Origin: Granulicella paludicola
GTDB lineage: Bacteria > Acidobacteriota > Terriglobia > Terriglobales > Acidobacteriaceae
DNA length: 64,000 nt
Assembly: GCF_025685545.1 (NCBI RefSeq)
Contig: NZ_JAGSYC010000024.1
Coordinates: 1-64,000, forward strand
Direction: 5' to 3'
The position numbers were made by a program, and so were the translations under genes. Below the pieces are notes generated by a model that searched no databases, was not told where the DNA came from, and saw only the letters and a program-made list of their open reading frames with translations. Of this stretch, positions 1 through 8,253 are shown piece after piece (position 1 is the first letter of the stretch; every line of letters starts with the position of its first letter).

Positions 1-102
1 GGTCCCGAGGCTGACCGGAAAACGAAACCCGCCGAACCAGCGTCACCGCTTGGCCAAACTGAGGATGATGAGGATAGTGAATCGTCAGAGAAACATGGGT
101 AG
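1..102 (+). CDS. C-terminal end of an unidentified protein (5' truncated by window)
   Basis: The first reading frame is open from the window edge to a TAG at 100-102. It encodes 33 very hydrophilic residues ending in an acidic run (TEDDEDSESSEKHG). The tail gives no family clue. The GTG of the next gene lies three bases after the stop in the same frame, so the two may be co-transcribed. It could also be non-coding sequence that happens to be open. Confidence 0.35.
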   Translation, partial: GPEADRKTKPAEPASPLGQTEDDEDSESSEKHG

Positions 103-105
103 TGT

Positions 106-819
106 GTGAGTGCTTCGCAGATGCCCAAGGCCACCCGTGTTGCTGGGTTCTGGACGTGGAAGAAGCTTGGACGAAGCGTCAATGCCGGAGCCAAAGGCAT
201 CCGCATTCTTGCGCCGGTCCTGGGCGTTCGCCGGAAGAGGGACACTAGTGCCGAGAAGGACCTCACCGGGCAGAACGAGCCGATGCTGTTGGGTTTCCGC
301 AACGCCTACGTCTTCGATATCTCACAGACCAACGGTGTTGAGTTGCCAGAGATGGAGAGCGTCAACGGCGACCCCGGCGAGAACATCGAGCTCCTGACCG
401 CGTTCCTCACCAGCAAAGGGATTGCAGTGAGCTACAGCGAGAAGATTGCGCCAGCCCTTGGCATCAGCTATGGCGGACACATCGTGTTGCTACCGGGACA
501 GTCGAAGGCTGAAGCCTTCAGCACGCTTGTCCATGAGGCAGGACACGAACTCCTGCACCGCAACGAACGCCGCACGGCAACGACGAAGACCGTGCGCGAG
601 ACGGAAGCCGAGGCCGTGGCGTTCGTTGTGGGGAAAGCCCTGGGGCTCGTGACCGGTTCGGCGTCTGCCGACTACATCCAGCTCTATAATGGCAATGCCT
701 TACTCTTGGCCGAGAGCTTGGAAGTCATTCAGCAGACCGCTAGCATCATCCTTGCCGGACTGGAGCGGCGCGACGCGGACGAACTGACAGACGAGGAACT
801 TGCGGCGGTCGCAGCATGA
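106..819 (+). CDS. ArdC-like antirestriction / ImmA-IrrE-type zinc metallopeptidase, N-terminally short
   Basis: The protein has 237 residues from a GTG start; the first ATG is at 121. Residues 7-40 (ATRVAGFWTWKKLGRSV, then GIRILAPV) match the second half of the ArdC-type N-terminal domain. A DUF955/IrrE-like peptidase domain follows, with HEAGH at 143-147 (HExxH) and a downstream Glu-rich RETEAEAVAF segment likely to supply the third zinc ligand. ArdC proteins usually carry about 50-60 more N-terminal residues that complete the ssDNA-binding fold. I do not find these in any upstream frame, so the gene is truncated, or its start was lost by recombination. ArdC-family genes typically travel on plasmids and integrative elements and protect incoming DNA from restriction. 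A strong terminator follows. Confidence 0.75.
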   Translation: MSASQMPKATRVAGFWTWKKLGRSVNAGAKGIRILAPVLGVRRKRDTSAEKDLTGQNEPMLLGFRNAYVFDISQTNGVELPEMESVNGDPGENIELLTAFLTSKGIAVSYSEKIAPALGISYGGHIVLLPGQSKAEAFSTLVHEAGHELLHRNERRTATTKTVRETEAEAVAFVVGKALGLVTGSASADYIQLYNGNALLLAESLEVIQQTASIILAGLERRDADELTDEELAAVAA

Positions 820-866
820 ATACCGTGCGCGCGAGCAAGTAACAATCCTCTCGCTACACGAGACTG

Positions 867-902
867 GGTAGACGGGATGCAGGCACTCCCGTCTACCTTT
901 TT
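867..902 (+). terminator. Rho-independent terminator after the ArdC-like gene
   Basis: A perfect 11-bp stem (GGTAGACGGGA at 867-877 and its complement at 887-897) encloses a 9-nt loop. Five T residues follow at 898-902. It lies 48 bp after the stop codon of the metallopeptidase gene. Confidence 0.9.
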
Positions 903-1145
903 GGCGGCGCGGGAGACACCCTGCGGGGTTCTCCCGGCCCTCTTCCGGCGCCACGAAAGCTGTCATTCACACCGAATTCTGCACAAACGGTCTACACAGT
1001 TCCTACACAGCCACGATTAGCCGGATTAACCCATTTCGGATGAGTAATTTCTGAAATGGTATTCACCCTGCGGGAATGACAAGCCTGCGGAAATGACATG
1101 GAAAGAGGTTTGGCTGGAAGGTGAAGCGGACTGAATCAGAGGCTC
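903..1145. repeat. Intergenic stretch with dispersed 'CCCTGCGGGAATGACA' repeat
   Basis: No gene is visible between the ArdC terminator and the radical SAM gene. A second hairpin (CGGGAGA at 910-916 with TCTCCCG at 930-936) sits at its start. Positions 1066-1097 hold two successive copies of a CCTGCGGGAATGACA-like motif, the same core that forms a triple tandem repeat at 58630-58740. Confidence 0.6.
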
Positions 1146-2279
1146 TCAGCTGGCGGCGAAGAGCATGGCCTGGGCTGGTGTGGGGCGGCCCGCGGCGGCG
1201 GGCTGCTTGCGGGTGTTTATGGGGGTTCCGGTGGCGCGGGTGAGGAGCGCGTCGGAGGAGCGTTCGCCGAGGCGGTGGATGTGGCAGACCTGGCGCACGA
1301 GGTTGGCCATCTTGTTGCGGTAGTCGGTGCCGGCGAAGTCCATGGTAGCGTAGCGGCGTTCGTAGTCGGCGGCGAGGTGGGGGAACGTGTCGCGAACGAA
1401 GCTCAGCCAGGTAGGACGCGAGCACGATTTGAGGAACAGCGGGTGAGCTCCCAGAAAGCTGGCACCCGCTGCGGCAGCACGGTTCGCGACGGCGTCGAGC
1501 GACTGCAAACTATCGTTGATGCCGGGAAGCAGAGGGGAGCAGAGCACCCCGGCGGTGAGACCGGCTTCGCGCAGTTTGCGGACGGCATCGAAGCGGAGCT
1601 CGGGGCGGGGAGCGCGGGGTTCGAGCTGGCGGGCGAGCGCGCTGTCCGTGGTGGTGATGGTGATGTGGATGACGAGTGTGTTCTTCGCGGCGATCTGCTT
1701 GAGGAGTTCGATGTCGCGCGTGATGAGGTTCGACTTGGTGATGAGGCCGATGCGAAGGCCTTCGTGTTTCGCGAAGACTTCGAGCAAGGAGCGGGTGATG
1801 CCGACGCGGCGCTCGATCGGCTGATAGGGGTCGGTGGCGGTGCCGATGGCGATCTCGTCCTGATGTTTAGCGAGGTTGGGGCCGATGGCGCGGAGCTCCT
1901 GTTCGAGGAGCCAGGCGGCGTTCTCCTTGAGGTAGATCTCGCGTTCGAAGGCGAGTGCCCAGGGCTGCTGCGGACCTTCGTAGGTGCCGATGGGGATCTC
2001 GGCGATAGGGGCGGGCTGGAGGAACTCGTGGGTGTAGCGGGCGTAGCAGTATTTGCACGCGAACTCGCAGCCGCGATAGGGGTTGATGGACCACGCGAGG
2101 GAGAGCTGGCGTTTGGAGACGGACTTGTTGAGGATGGAGCGGGCGGTGAGGGACTTGAACTCGATGAGGTGCCCGTCGTCTGCGTGCGTGGCCAGCGCGG
2201 CGAGGCGGGAGAGACCTTTGGGAGCGACGGCCTGGCCGACGATGGGAAAGAGCTGGGGGGTCGTTGTCTGTTTCGCCAT
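1146..2279 (-). CDS. PA0069-family radical SAM protein
   Basis: The protein has 377 residues from the ATG at 2279; an in-frame TTG five codons earlier is the alternative start. The radical SAM cluster motif CEFACKYC (C71, C75, C78; CxxxCxxC) coordinates a [4Fe-4S] cluster that cleaves S-adenosylmethionine. The preceding NPYRGCEFACKYCYAR block is typical of the PA0069/Rv2578c group, which resembles spore photoproduct lyase. The biological substrate of this group is not established. The gene is on the minus strand, 154 bp after the start of the histidine kinase gene's stop-side boundary, with no partner gene nearby that would suggest a pathway. Confidence 0.9.
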   Translation of the reverse strand: MAKQTTTPQLFPIVGQAVAPKGLSRLAALATHADDGHLIEFKSLTARSILNKSVSKRQLSLAWSINPYRGCEFACKYCYARYTHEFLQPAPIAEIPIGTYEGPQQPWALAFEREIYLKENAAWLLEQELRAIGPNLAKHQDEIAIGTATDPYQPIERRVGITRSLLEVFAKHEGLRIGLITKSNLITRDIELLKQIAAKNTLVIHITITTTDSALARQLEPRAPRPELRFDAVRKLREAGLTAGVLCSPLLPGINDSLQSLDAVANRAAAAGASFLGAHPLFLKSCSRPTWLSFVRDTFPHLAADYERRYATMDFAGTDYRNKMANLVRQVCHIHRLGERSSDALLTRATGTPINTRKQPAAAGRPTPAQAMLFAAS

Positions 2280-2433
2280 ATCTTCGCCTCTCAATGATGC
2301 TGAGGTTAGGTTCGAACGAGGTCGATGTCAAGAGATAATTTCGCCTTAGTTTCGCTTTTTGAGCGTGGGGCGGCTAAGTTGTAGAAATGATTGGCGAGTG
2401 GCAAAACGCGAGTTTTTTAGGGAATCCGAGAAG

Positions 2434-3885
2434 TTAACGGCGGGAGGTGGGGGCGAAGGGAAGGAAGAAGACGAATTGGGTGCCGGTATTGCTGCCGGGG
2501 GCGGGGCTGGCGAAGGTGAAGGTGCCGTGATGGCGTTGGACGATCTCGGAGCTGATGGAGAGACCGAGGCCTCTGCCTTTGCGTCCTTTGGTGGTGAAGA
2601 AGGGTTTCAGGATCTTGTCGCGGAGATCGTCGGGGATGCCTCTGCCGGAGTCGGTGATCGAGGCGGTGAGGCCTTCGCTGTCCGGCTGGATGGAGAGTCG
2701 CAGGGTACCGCCGTTGGGCATGGCATCAATAGCGTTGCTGACCAGGTTGGCGATGACCTGGCGGATTTCGCCTTCGTGGCAGAGGACGGTGGCGAGGTTC
2801 TCGGGCCAGCAGGTCTCCACCTTGATATTGGAGGAGCGCAGCGGAACCTGAAGGAGGGCGAGGGCGGACTCGAAGAGTTCAGGGATGGAGGTGGCGGTGG
2901 GACCGGTGTCGTGGCGATAGAACTTGAGGGTGTGCGAGGTGATGCTGGCGATGCGGCCGAGTTCGGTCTGCGCCATGCCGAGATACTGTCGTTCGTCGGG
3001 ACCAATCGCTCCCATGCCGATGAGGTAGAGGAGGTTCATGACGGATTCGAGGGGGCTATTGATCTCGTGGGCGACGGACGCGGTGATCTTCTCGATGGCG
3101 GCCATATTTTCGAGCTTGCGGGCAGCTTCGAGGGCCTCGAGCTGAGACTTGCTGACCATCTCGACCCAGACGGACTTTTCGCGATAGGAGGCGATGAGCA
3201 GGGCGATGGTGAAGAGGAGAGCGTTGCCGACACCGATGCGGGCCAAGGCCAGGCCACTGAAGGAGAGTGGTTGCCGGAGGCAGACGCTGCCTTCGTTGGG
3301 CATAAAGGCGGCCATGCCGACGTAATGCATACCGCAGATGGCGAGAGCGATGGCGATGGAGGCAAGGAGTCTGCGGCTGGGGCTGGCGACGCCGGTGCGG
3401 CTGCGGGCGAGGAGCTGCATGGCAGAAGAGGATGCGGCGATGGCGATGACGAGAGAGAGGACGACGAGATTGGCGTGCCACATGACGCCCTTGTCGAACT
3501 TGAGCGCGGACATACCGACGTAGTGCATGGCGCAGATGCCGCAGCCGACGAGGACGGCCTCAAAGAAGTTCGAGTCTGGCTTGCCTTTAAGTTGATTGCG
3601 GACGACGCGGTGCATGGCGAAGACGGACGCGGCGATGGCGATGAGGACGGAGAGCAGGGTTCTGTCGATGGAGTAATAGAGGGGGAAGTCGGGCTTCCAG
3701 GCGACCATGCCGACGAAGTGCATGGACCAGATGCCGAGACCGAGAGCGAAGCCGCCGAGCGTGGCCCACTGGCGGGGCTTATCGCTGAACTGAGTGTGAT
3801 CGATGCATTCGAACGCGACGTATCCCGCGAAACAGGCGATCAGAAACGAGCCGAGGATGGTCCATGGATCATAGCTGCCAGGCAA
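2434..3885 (-). CDS. MHYT-domain membrane sensor histidine kinase
   Basis: The protein has 483 residues. Three MHYT-type motifs sit in the membrane sensor region (MHFVGM at 55-60, MHYVGM at 120-125 and 186-191), alternating with hydrophobic helices up to about residue 233. MHYT domains are proposed to bind copper and sense a diatomic gas or redox state. A HisKA region carries the phospho-accepting His (VAHEINSP, H273). The ATPase domain shows the N box (NLVSNAIDA, from 380), G1 (DSGRGIP, from 412) and G2 (GRGLGLSI, 437-444). The start is a TTG preceded by GGAG at good spacing. No receiver domain and no adjacent response regulator are visible, so it is an orphan kinase. Confidence 0.92.
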   Translation of the reverse strand: MPGSYDPWTILGSFLIACFAGYVAFECIDHTQFSDKPRQWATLGGFALGLGIWSMHFVGMVAWKPDFPLYYSIDRTLLSVLIAIAASVFAMHRVVRNQLKGKPDSNFFEAVLVGCGICAMHYVGMSALKFDKGVMWHANLVVLSLVIAIAASSSAMQLLARSRTGVASPSRRLLASIAIALAICGMHYVGMAAFMPNEGSVCLRQPLSFSGLALARIGVGNALLFTIALLIASYREKSVWVEMVSKSQLEALEAARKLENMAAIEKITASVAHEINSPLESVMNLLYLIGMGAIGPDERQYLGMAQTELGRIASITSHTLKFYRHDTGPTATSIPELFESALALLQVPLRSSNIKVETCWPENLATVLCHEGEIRQVIANLVSNAIDAMPNGGTLRLSIQPDSEGLTASITDSGRGIPDDLRDKILKPFFTTKGRKGRGLGLSISSEIVQRHHGTFTFASPAPGSNTGTQFVFFLPFAPTSRR

Positions 3886-4014
3886 AGAGAACTCCGTGTC
3901 ACAGAACGGCCAGGAATGGATTGATTCAGTGGAGCGAGTCTAACCGATTGCTGCTTGAGCGGCAGGGAGTTGTGCGTGAGAAGAGTGCGGAAGTTCGCCT
4001 AAAAGAGGAAAGAG

Positions 4015-5235
4015 TCAGGAGGCCGGTTGACGGTGGGCGCGCACGGTTGAGGCTAGCCACAAGGTGAGGGCGAGGGCGAGGAGGACGAGTCCGGCGATGC
4101 CAAGGAAAATCGCAGGGTAGCCGTAGTAGCTGATGACGAGGCCAGCGATGGGGCCGGTGAGGAAGAGCGCCAGGTCGACGAAGGCGGAGTAGACGGCGAG
4201 GACGGAGCCTCGGGAGGCGGGCGGGAAGTTGTTGGAGACTTCGACGCCAAGGGCAGGGAAGACGAGGGAGAAGCCGAGGCCGGTGAGGCCGCAGCCGATA
4301 TAGGCGAGTTCGCGGGAGTGGTTGAAGGCGAGCAGGGCGAGACCGAGGGCTTCGATGGCAAAGGAGATGGCGGCGATGGGGAAGCCGCCGAAGCGGTCGA
4401 TGAGGCCGGCGAAGAGCAGGCGGGCGCAGACGAAGGCCGACCCGTAGATGGTGAGCGAGAGCGCGGCGCCTTCCCAGTGCTGGTGGGCGAAGTAGAGGGT
4501 GACGAAGGCGGCGATGACACCGAAGCCCATGCCGCCGAGGGCGAGCGCTAGGCCATAGGGGGTGACGCCGCGGAGGATGTGTCGGATGCCGAGCTGCTCG
4601 CCTTCCTGCGCGGCAGTGGAGGCCATGCGGGTGGCGGCGACGAAGGCGATGACGCAGAGGAGGGCGACGAAGAGGCCGAGGGAGGCGATGCCGAACTTCG
4701 AGGCGATGAGGATGCCTACGGGAGCTCCGACGGCGATGGGGGTGTAGGTGGCGACGCCGTTCCAGGCGATGACGCGGGCAGTGTTGGTAGGGCCGACGCG
4801 GCCGATGCCCCACATGATGGCTCCGACGGCACCGAGGCTTTCTCCGACGCCGAGAGAGAGGCGGCTGATGACGAGCGCGGTGAGGGCGATCCAGAGGGTG
4901 TGCTGGAAGAGGCCGGCGAGGACGAGGATGAGGCCGCTGGCTCCGGTGAAGATGAGGGCGCGGCGAACGGTCTGGCGGGGGCCGAGGGTGTCTGCCATGC
5001 GGCCCGCGTAGCCACGCGAGGCGAAGGTGGCGATGTACTGCAAGCTGACGAAGAGGCCGGCGAGGATGGCGCTGAGGCCGAGCTGCTGGTGGACGAAGGT
5101 CGGCAGCGTGGCGAGGAAGACGCCGATGCAGAGATAGGTGATGAAGGTGAAGAAGACGGCCGGGAGGATGTTGAGGGTGATGTGGCGGTCGGCGGTTCTG
5201 GACGCGGCGTCGGCGGGTGGGGTCGTGCTGGGCAT
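4015..5235 (-). CDS. MFS transporter (YhhS/YfcJ-like)
   Basis: The protein has 406 residues and about twelve hydrophobic helices, as in the major facilitator superfamily. The loop after helix 2 carries the superfamily-type GRMADTLGPRQTVRR basic segment. The N-terminal part (ATLPTFVHQQLGLS, then GLFVSLQYIATFASR) resembles the YhhS/YfcJ group of small-molecule exporters. Substrate cannot be told from sequence. It is divergent from the Uma2 gene across only 42 bp and lies in the same direction as the histidine kinase, 129 bp away, so it could be its partner or target, which is inference. Confidence 0.85.
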   Translation of the reverse strand: MPSTTPPADAASRTADRHITLNILPAVFFTFITYLCIGVFLATLPTFVHQQLGLSAILAGLFVSLQYIATFASRGYAGRMADTLGPRQTVRRALIFTGASGLILVLAGLFQHTLWIALTALVISRLSLGVGESLGAVGAIMWGIGRVGPTNTARVIAWNGVATYTPIAVGAPVGILIASKFGIASLGLFVALLCVIAFVAATRMASTAAQEGEQLGIRHILRGVTPYGLALALGGMGFGVIAAFVTLYFAHQHWEGAALSLTIYGSAFVCARLLFAGLIDRFGGFPIAAISFAIEALGLALLAFNHSRELAYIGCGLTGLGFSLVFPALGVEVSNNFPPASRGSVLAVYSAFVDLALFLTGPIAGLVISYYGYPAIFLGIAGLVLLALALTLWLASTVRAHRQPAS

Positions 5236-5277
5236 TTCGAGTAGTTTATTCGATCGGAAAGTGGGTAGACTCGCTCC

Positions 5278-5886
5278 ATGGAAAGCCCATGGTTCCGCAT
5301 GACTTTGGAGATGCCGGAAGTTCCTTTTCGTATGCGGCCCTTACGGCCATTGACGGATGAGGAGTTGGAGCGGCTTTCTGCGCGGCAAGATGTCCTCCAT
5401 ATTGAGAGGGAACCGAATGGCGAGCTGGAGGTTAGGCTCGTTGGAGGCACGATAGCCGGTGCCGTCGCCACGGACCTCATGTGTGAGTTGTATGCGTGGA
5501 GTGATGATGCGGGCGTAGGCCGGGTGCTGCCGAATGTGGGCTATTTCTTGAGCGATGGTTCGATGCGTGGTCCTCGGGTGTCGTGGGTTACGGAAGCGAC
5601 ATACGCGGTGCATAAAGAGCGGGAAGGAGATGGCTTTCTTCGCGGGGCGCCTCCGTTTGTGATCGAGGTCGTCTCCTTGCAACGGACGCCGCAGGAGTGG
5701 CGTGAGCGCATGGAAATTTGGATGGAGAACGGCGTTGAACTTGGGTGGCTGTTCGATCCATCGCGGAAGACGGTCGAGGTTTATCGTGCGGGGCGAGCGA
5801 TGGAGGAGCGGCATGAGCCGGCGACGATGTGTGGCGAGGGGCCGATAGCTGGGTTTGTGCTGGAGTTGGGGAAGGTTTGGGGGTAG
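5278..5886 (+). CDS. Uma2-family (DUF820) PD-(D/E)XK nuclease-like protein
   Basis: The protein has 202 residues. The usual Uma2 signatures are present in order: an N-terminal LTDEELERL segment, a GRVLPNVGYFL strand, the PPFVIEVVS strand and a C-terminal ENGVELGWLFDP motif. Family members have a restriction-endonuclease-like fold but mostly unknown roles, and are common in cyanobacteria and acidobacteria. Two positions that are normally Pro-Asp are changed here: RGPRVSWV instead of a PDVSW-like motif, and APPFVIEV instead of a PDFVIEV-like motif. Catalytic competence is therefore doubtful. The start has no clear ribosome-binding site and the transcript would overlap the divergent MFS promoter. 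Confidence 0.8.
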   Translation: MESPWFRMTLEMPEVPFRMRPLRPLTDEELERLSARQDVLHIEREPNGELEVRLVGGTIAGAVATDLMCELYAWSDDAGVGRVLPNVGYFLSDGSMRGPRVSWVTEATYAVHKEREGDGFLRGAPPFVIEVVSLQRTPQEWRERMEIWMENGVELGWLFDPSRKTVEVYRAGRAMEERHEPATMCGEGPIAGFVLELGKVWG

Positions 5887-6127
5887 GTGTCGAGTGTGGC
5901 GGCGAGGTTGAGGAAGGCAATTCAGTCGCTACGGCTGCCTTTGCTCCGGCCCTTCGACGTTGCTCAGGGCAGAGCGGTAGCGCCTGCGGCGCGGCGGTTA
6001 TTGGGTCGGCTGAAGCCGGGCCCTCCTGGGTGGTGGCGCTTGTAATGTTTGGGCGCGGGACTGGTTCGTCAACCCGTTCATCCGCGATTATGCTGCTTAT
6101 GAACGGGGCACCCGGCGATCGCACGAG

Positions 6128-6406
6128 CTAAAACCAATGGTCGTGCATGCGTTGCAAGAAAGCGGTTGTAATCGGATAGCCCGATGCAGACCCTATTACT
6201 GAATCTACCGGGCATTTTGGACATAATGCCGTTTGGTTGTCGTCCACCCATAAGACAATCTCAGCTGGAGCGAAAATAGACAAGCAATAGAAGCACCCAC
6301 AAGACACGCTGGCTTCGATTTCGACTCGGTTTCGCCATGAGTGTTTGTGCGCAAGAAGATGGTCATCGTTGCCGCCGGGTATTTTTAGATTGAGGCTGAG
6401 CGTCAT
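6128..6406 (-). CDS. Small Cys-rich conserved protein (putative zinc-binding cytoplasmic protein)
   Basis: The protein has 92 residues. Residues 22-92 look like a conserved small family often called 'cytoplasmic protein': HSWRNRVEIEAS, then CGCFYC (C36, C38, C41), a WVDDNQTALCPKC segment (C62, C65), then DSVIGSASGYPIT and a terminal aromatic. The paired cysteines suggest one structural zinc site. The function is unknown. The gene lies on the strand opposite to rplA and ends what is otherwise an accessory region. The first 15 residues are the least certain part of the model. Confidence 0.75.
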   Translation of the reverse strand: MTLSLNLKIPGGNDDHLLAHKHSWRNRVEIEASVSCGCFYCLSIFAPAEIVLWVDDNQTALCPKCPVDSVIGSASGYPITTAFLQRMHDHWF

Positions 6407-6450
6407 TCAATGATACTCAAGCGCATCTTTCGAAAAAGCGAGCCGAATTA

Positions 6451-6479
6451 TTGACCTGAGCCACCGTTTCCGGCATACT
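6451..6479 (+). promoter_or_regulatory. Sigma-70-type promoter of the rplA-rpoC operon
   Basis: TTGACC at 6451-6456 and CATACT at 6474-6479 are separated by exactly 17 bp, giving a predicted start near 6486. A leader of about 78 nt follows with a small hairpin (TGCAC, TCCC loop, GTGCA) near 6491. No other plausible upstream gene runs in this direction, so this should drive rplA and the genes after it. Confidence 0.65.
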
Positions 6480-6563
6480 TAGAGGGTTGTCTGCACTCCC
6501 GTGCAGGCTAGTCGAGACCACGCCCTTGCGGAACAGCGCATGTATGGGGTGGGAGACGAGGTA

Positions 6564-7280
6564 ATGATGTCCAAGAAAGTTTCCAAGAATATTGCGAAGG
6601 CGCGCGCCCTTGTGGAGCAGCGTCCGTATGCCATCGGCGAGGCCATTCCCCTGTTGCAGAAGGCCAAGTGGGCCAAGTTCGACGAGACCGTCGATCTGAC
6701 GCTGCGCCTGGGTGTCGATACCCGCCACGCTGACCAGATGGTCCGCGGCACGGTGGTTCTTCCCCATGGTCTCGGCGGCAAGTCGAAGATCGTGGCTGTA
6801 ATCGCTTCGGGCGACAAGGTGCGTGAGGCTGAGGCCGCAGGTGCGGAGTTCTTCGGTGGTGAGGAGCTGGTTGAGAAGATCCAGAAAGAGAACTGGACCG
6901 GTTTCGACGCCCTGATCGCCACGCCTGACATGATGCGCTCGGTCGGTAAGCTGGGTAAGGTCCTCGGACCGCGCGGCTTGATGCCGAACCCGAAGACCGG
7001 TACCGTGACCACGGATGTAGCTGCGGCGATCGCTGAGATCAAGGCCGGTAAGGTCGAGTTCCGCGCGGACAAGACGGCTCTGGTTCATGTTCCGGTTGGT
7101 AAGTTGTCGTTCCCGATTGAGAAGATCGAGCAGAACGCGATGACCGTGATCTCGGCTGTGATGAAGGCGAAGCCTTCGGCGGCCAAGGGCAAGTACGTGA
7201 AGCGCATCATTCTGAGCTCGACGATGGGCCCCGGCGTTGAGCTGGATGCGGCAACGGCGGAAGTCGCGGCAAAGGCCTAA
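6564..7280 (+). CDS. rplA: Ribosomal protein L1
   Basis: The protein is 238 residues long, a normal size for bacterial L1, the 23S rRNA-binding protein of the L1 stalk. In many bacteria it also represses its own mRNA. The conserved core [22 protein letters not shown] is intact, split by positions 6946-7011. Two ATG codons are adjacent (6564 and 6567), with GGGAGA and GAGG just upstream. An in-frame start at 6501 would add an unsupported leader. The gene opens the operon rplA-rplJ-rplL-rpoB-rpoC. The usual upstream partners rplK, nusG and secE are not in the window, which is unusual. Confidence 0.97.
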   Translation: MMSKKVSKNIAKARALVEQRPYAIGEAIPLLQKAKWAKFDETVDLTLRLGVDTRHADQMVRGTVVLPHGLGGKSKIVAVIASGDKVREAEAAGAEFFGGEELVEKIQKENWTGFDALIATPDMMRSVGKLGKVLGPRGLMPNPKTGTVTTDVAAAIAEIKAGKVEFRADKTALVHVPVGKLSFPIEKIEQNAMTVISAVMKAKPSAAKGKYVKRIILSSTMGPGVELDAATAEVAAKA

Positions 7281-7402
7281 GAGCAGGGAATAGGAAGTAG
7301 GGAGTAGGGAGTCGTGACGCCCCGTTCCCGATGCAGCTTTCGAGCGATATAGAGATTAGCCGGAGAGATTGGAAGTCCGGCAGTGAAGGTTAGGTTTTTA
7401 CC
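7281..7402 (+). promoter_or_regulatory. rplA-rplJ spacer, possible L10 autoregulatory leader with A/G-rich repeat
   Basis: This is a 122-bp untranslated spacer. It starts with an A/G-rich repeat (7281-7313, GGAAGTAGGGAGTAGGGAG) of a type found at four other places in the window. A small hairpin (GCCGGA at 7359-7364 with TCCGGC at 7376-7381) lies just before the rplJ ribosome-binding site. L10-binding leaders commonly occupy this place, but I cannot confirm the L10-leader fold by eye. Confidence 0.4.
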
Positions 7403-8113
7403 ATGGCATTGACCAAGGCGAAGAAGAACGCAAAAGTACAAATGATGGCGACGGAGCTCGAGCACTCGACTTCGGCCATCATCGGCACCTTCAAGGGCAT
7501 GACGGCCGCGAAGGATTTTGAGCTGCGCAAGGTTGTCCGCGCGGCGGGCGGTAACTACCACGTCGTGAAGAACAAGCTGGCTGCGAAGTCGGCTGAGGGC
7601 ACGAAGGTAGAAGAGGCTCTCAAGGGGCTGAAGGGTGTGTCGTCGGTTGCGTACACCTCAGGTGACCCGGTGGCGCTGGCAAAGGCGCTGACCACCTGGA
7701 TCAAGGACAACGCAGAGTTCACCTTCAAGCTGGGCATCGTCGACGGCAAGGTGATCAACGTTGCCGAGATTGACTCGCTCTCGAAGCTCCCGGGCAAGGA
7801 AGAGCTGTTCTCGAAGCTGCTGTTCCTCATCCAGTCGCCGGCACAGCGCCTGGCTACGGTTATCAACGCGACCGGCCGCAATCTGGCTGTCGTGGTGAAC
7901 ATGGCCGCAGAGCAGGGCAAGTTCGGCGCTCCGGCTGCCGAAGCGAAGGCTGAGGCTCCGGCTGCAGAGGCACCCGCTGCGGAAGCTGCACCTGAGGCTC
8001 CGGCCGCAGAGGCTGCTGCAGAGGCACCGGTTGCAGAAGCTCCGGCGGCTGAGGCTGTTGCTGCTGAGCCCGAGGCGACGACGCCTCACTCGGCCGAGCC
8101 GGTCGAAGGCTAA
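7403..8113 (+). CDS. rplJ: Ribosomal protein L10 with long Ala/Pro/Glu C-terminal tail
   Basis: The protein has 236 residues; typical L10 is about 165-180. Residues 1-172 are a normal L10: an N-terminal rRNA-binding domain (MALTKAKKNAKVQ, then FKGMTAAKDFELRKVVR, then VVKNKLA) and the helix that docks L7/L12 dimers. From about residue 173 the chain is a low-complexity acidic tail built from EAPAAEA-type units, encoded by an imperfect GC-rich tandem repeat at about 7929-8085. L10 forms the base of the ribosomal stalk, so the tail would extend next to the L12 dimers. The gene is followed by rplL after 140 bp. Confidence 0.96.
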   Translation: MALTKAKKNAKVQMMATELEHSTSAIIGTFKGMTAAKDFELRKVVRAAGGNYHVVKNKLAAKSAEGTKVEEALKGLKGVSSVAYTSGDPVALAKALTTWIKDNAEFTFKLGIVDGKVINVAEIDSLSKLPGKEELFSKLLFLIQSPAQRLATVINATGRNLAVVVNMAAEQGKFGAPAAEAKAEAPAAEAPAAEAAPEAPAAEAAAEAPVAEAPAAEAVAAEPEATTPHSAEPVEG

Positions 8114-8253
8114 CCAAGTTTCGTCGCTAGTTTTTCAGGTGCGCAGTCTGGGCGCAACGGAAACCTGAAGAGCGGCGGCAGCCTGAGGCAGACGAGCGCC
8201 GCAGGAGAACCAAATACGCAGTACCCAATTTTTAGTAATCACTGGAGAACATC

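Noticed and set aside
2359-3924. Long plus-strand frame opposite the histidine kinase
   Set aside because: Composition is Gly/Asp/Glu-rich shadow of the kinase gene, which has all its catalytic motifs.
5887-6127. Possible gene remnant between the Uma2 gene and the small Cys-rich gene
   Set aside because: Short open frames only; one part (around 5945-5990) looks like a dispersed repeat, and no family is recognisable.
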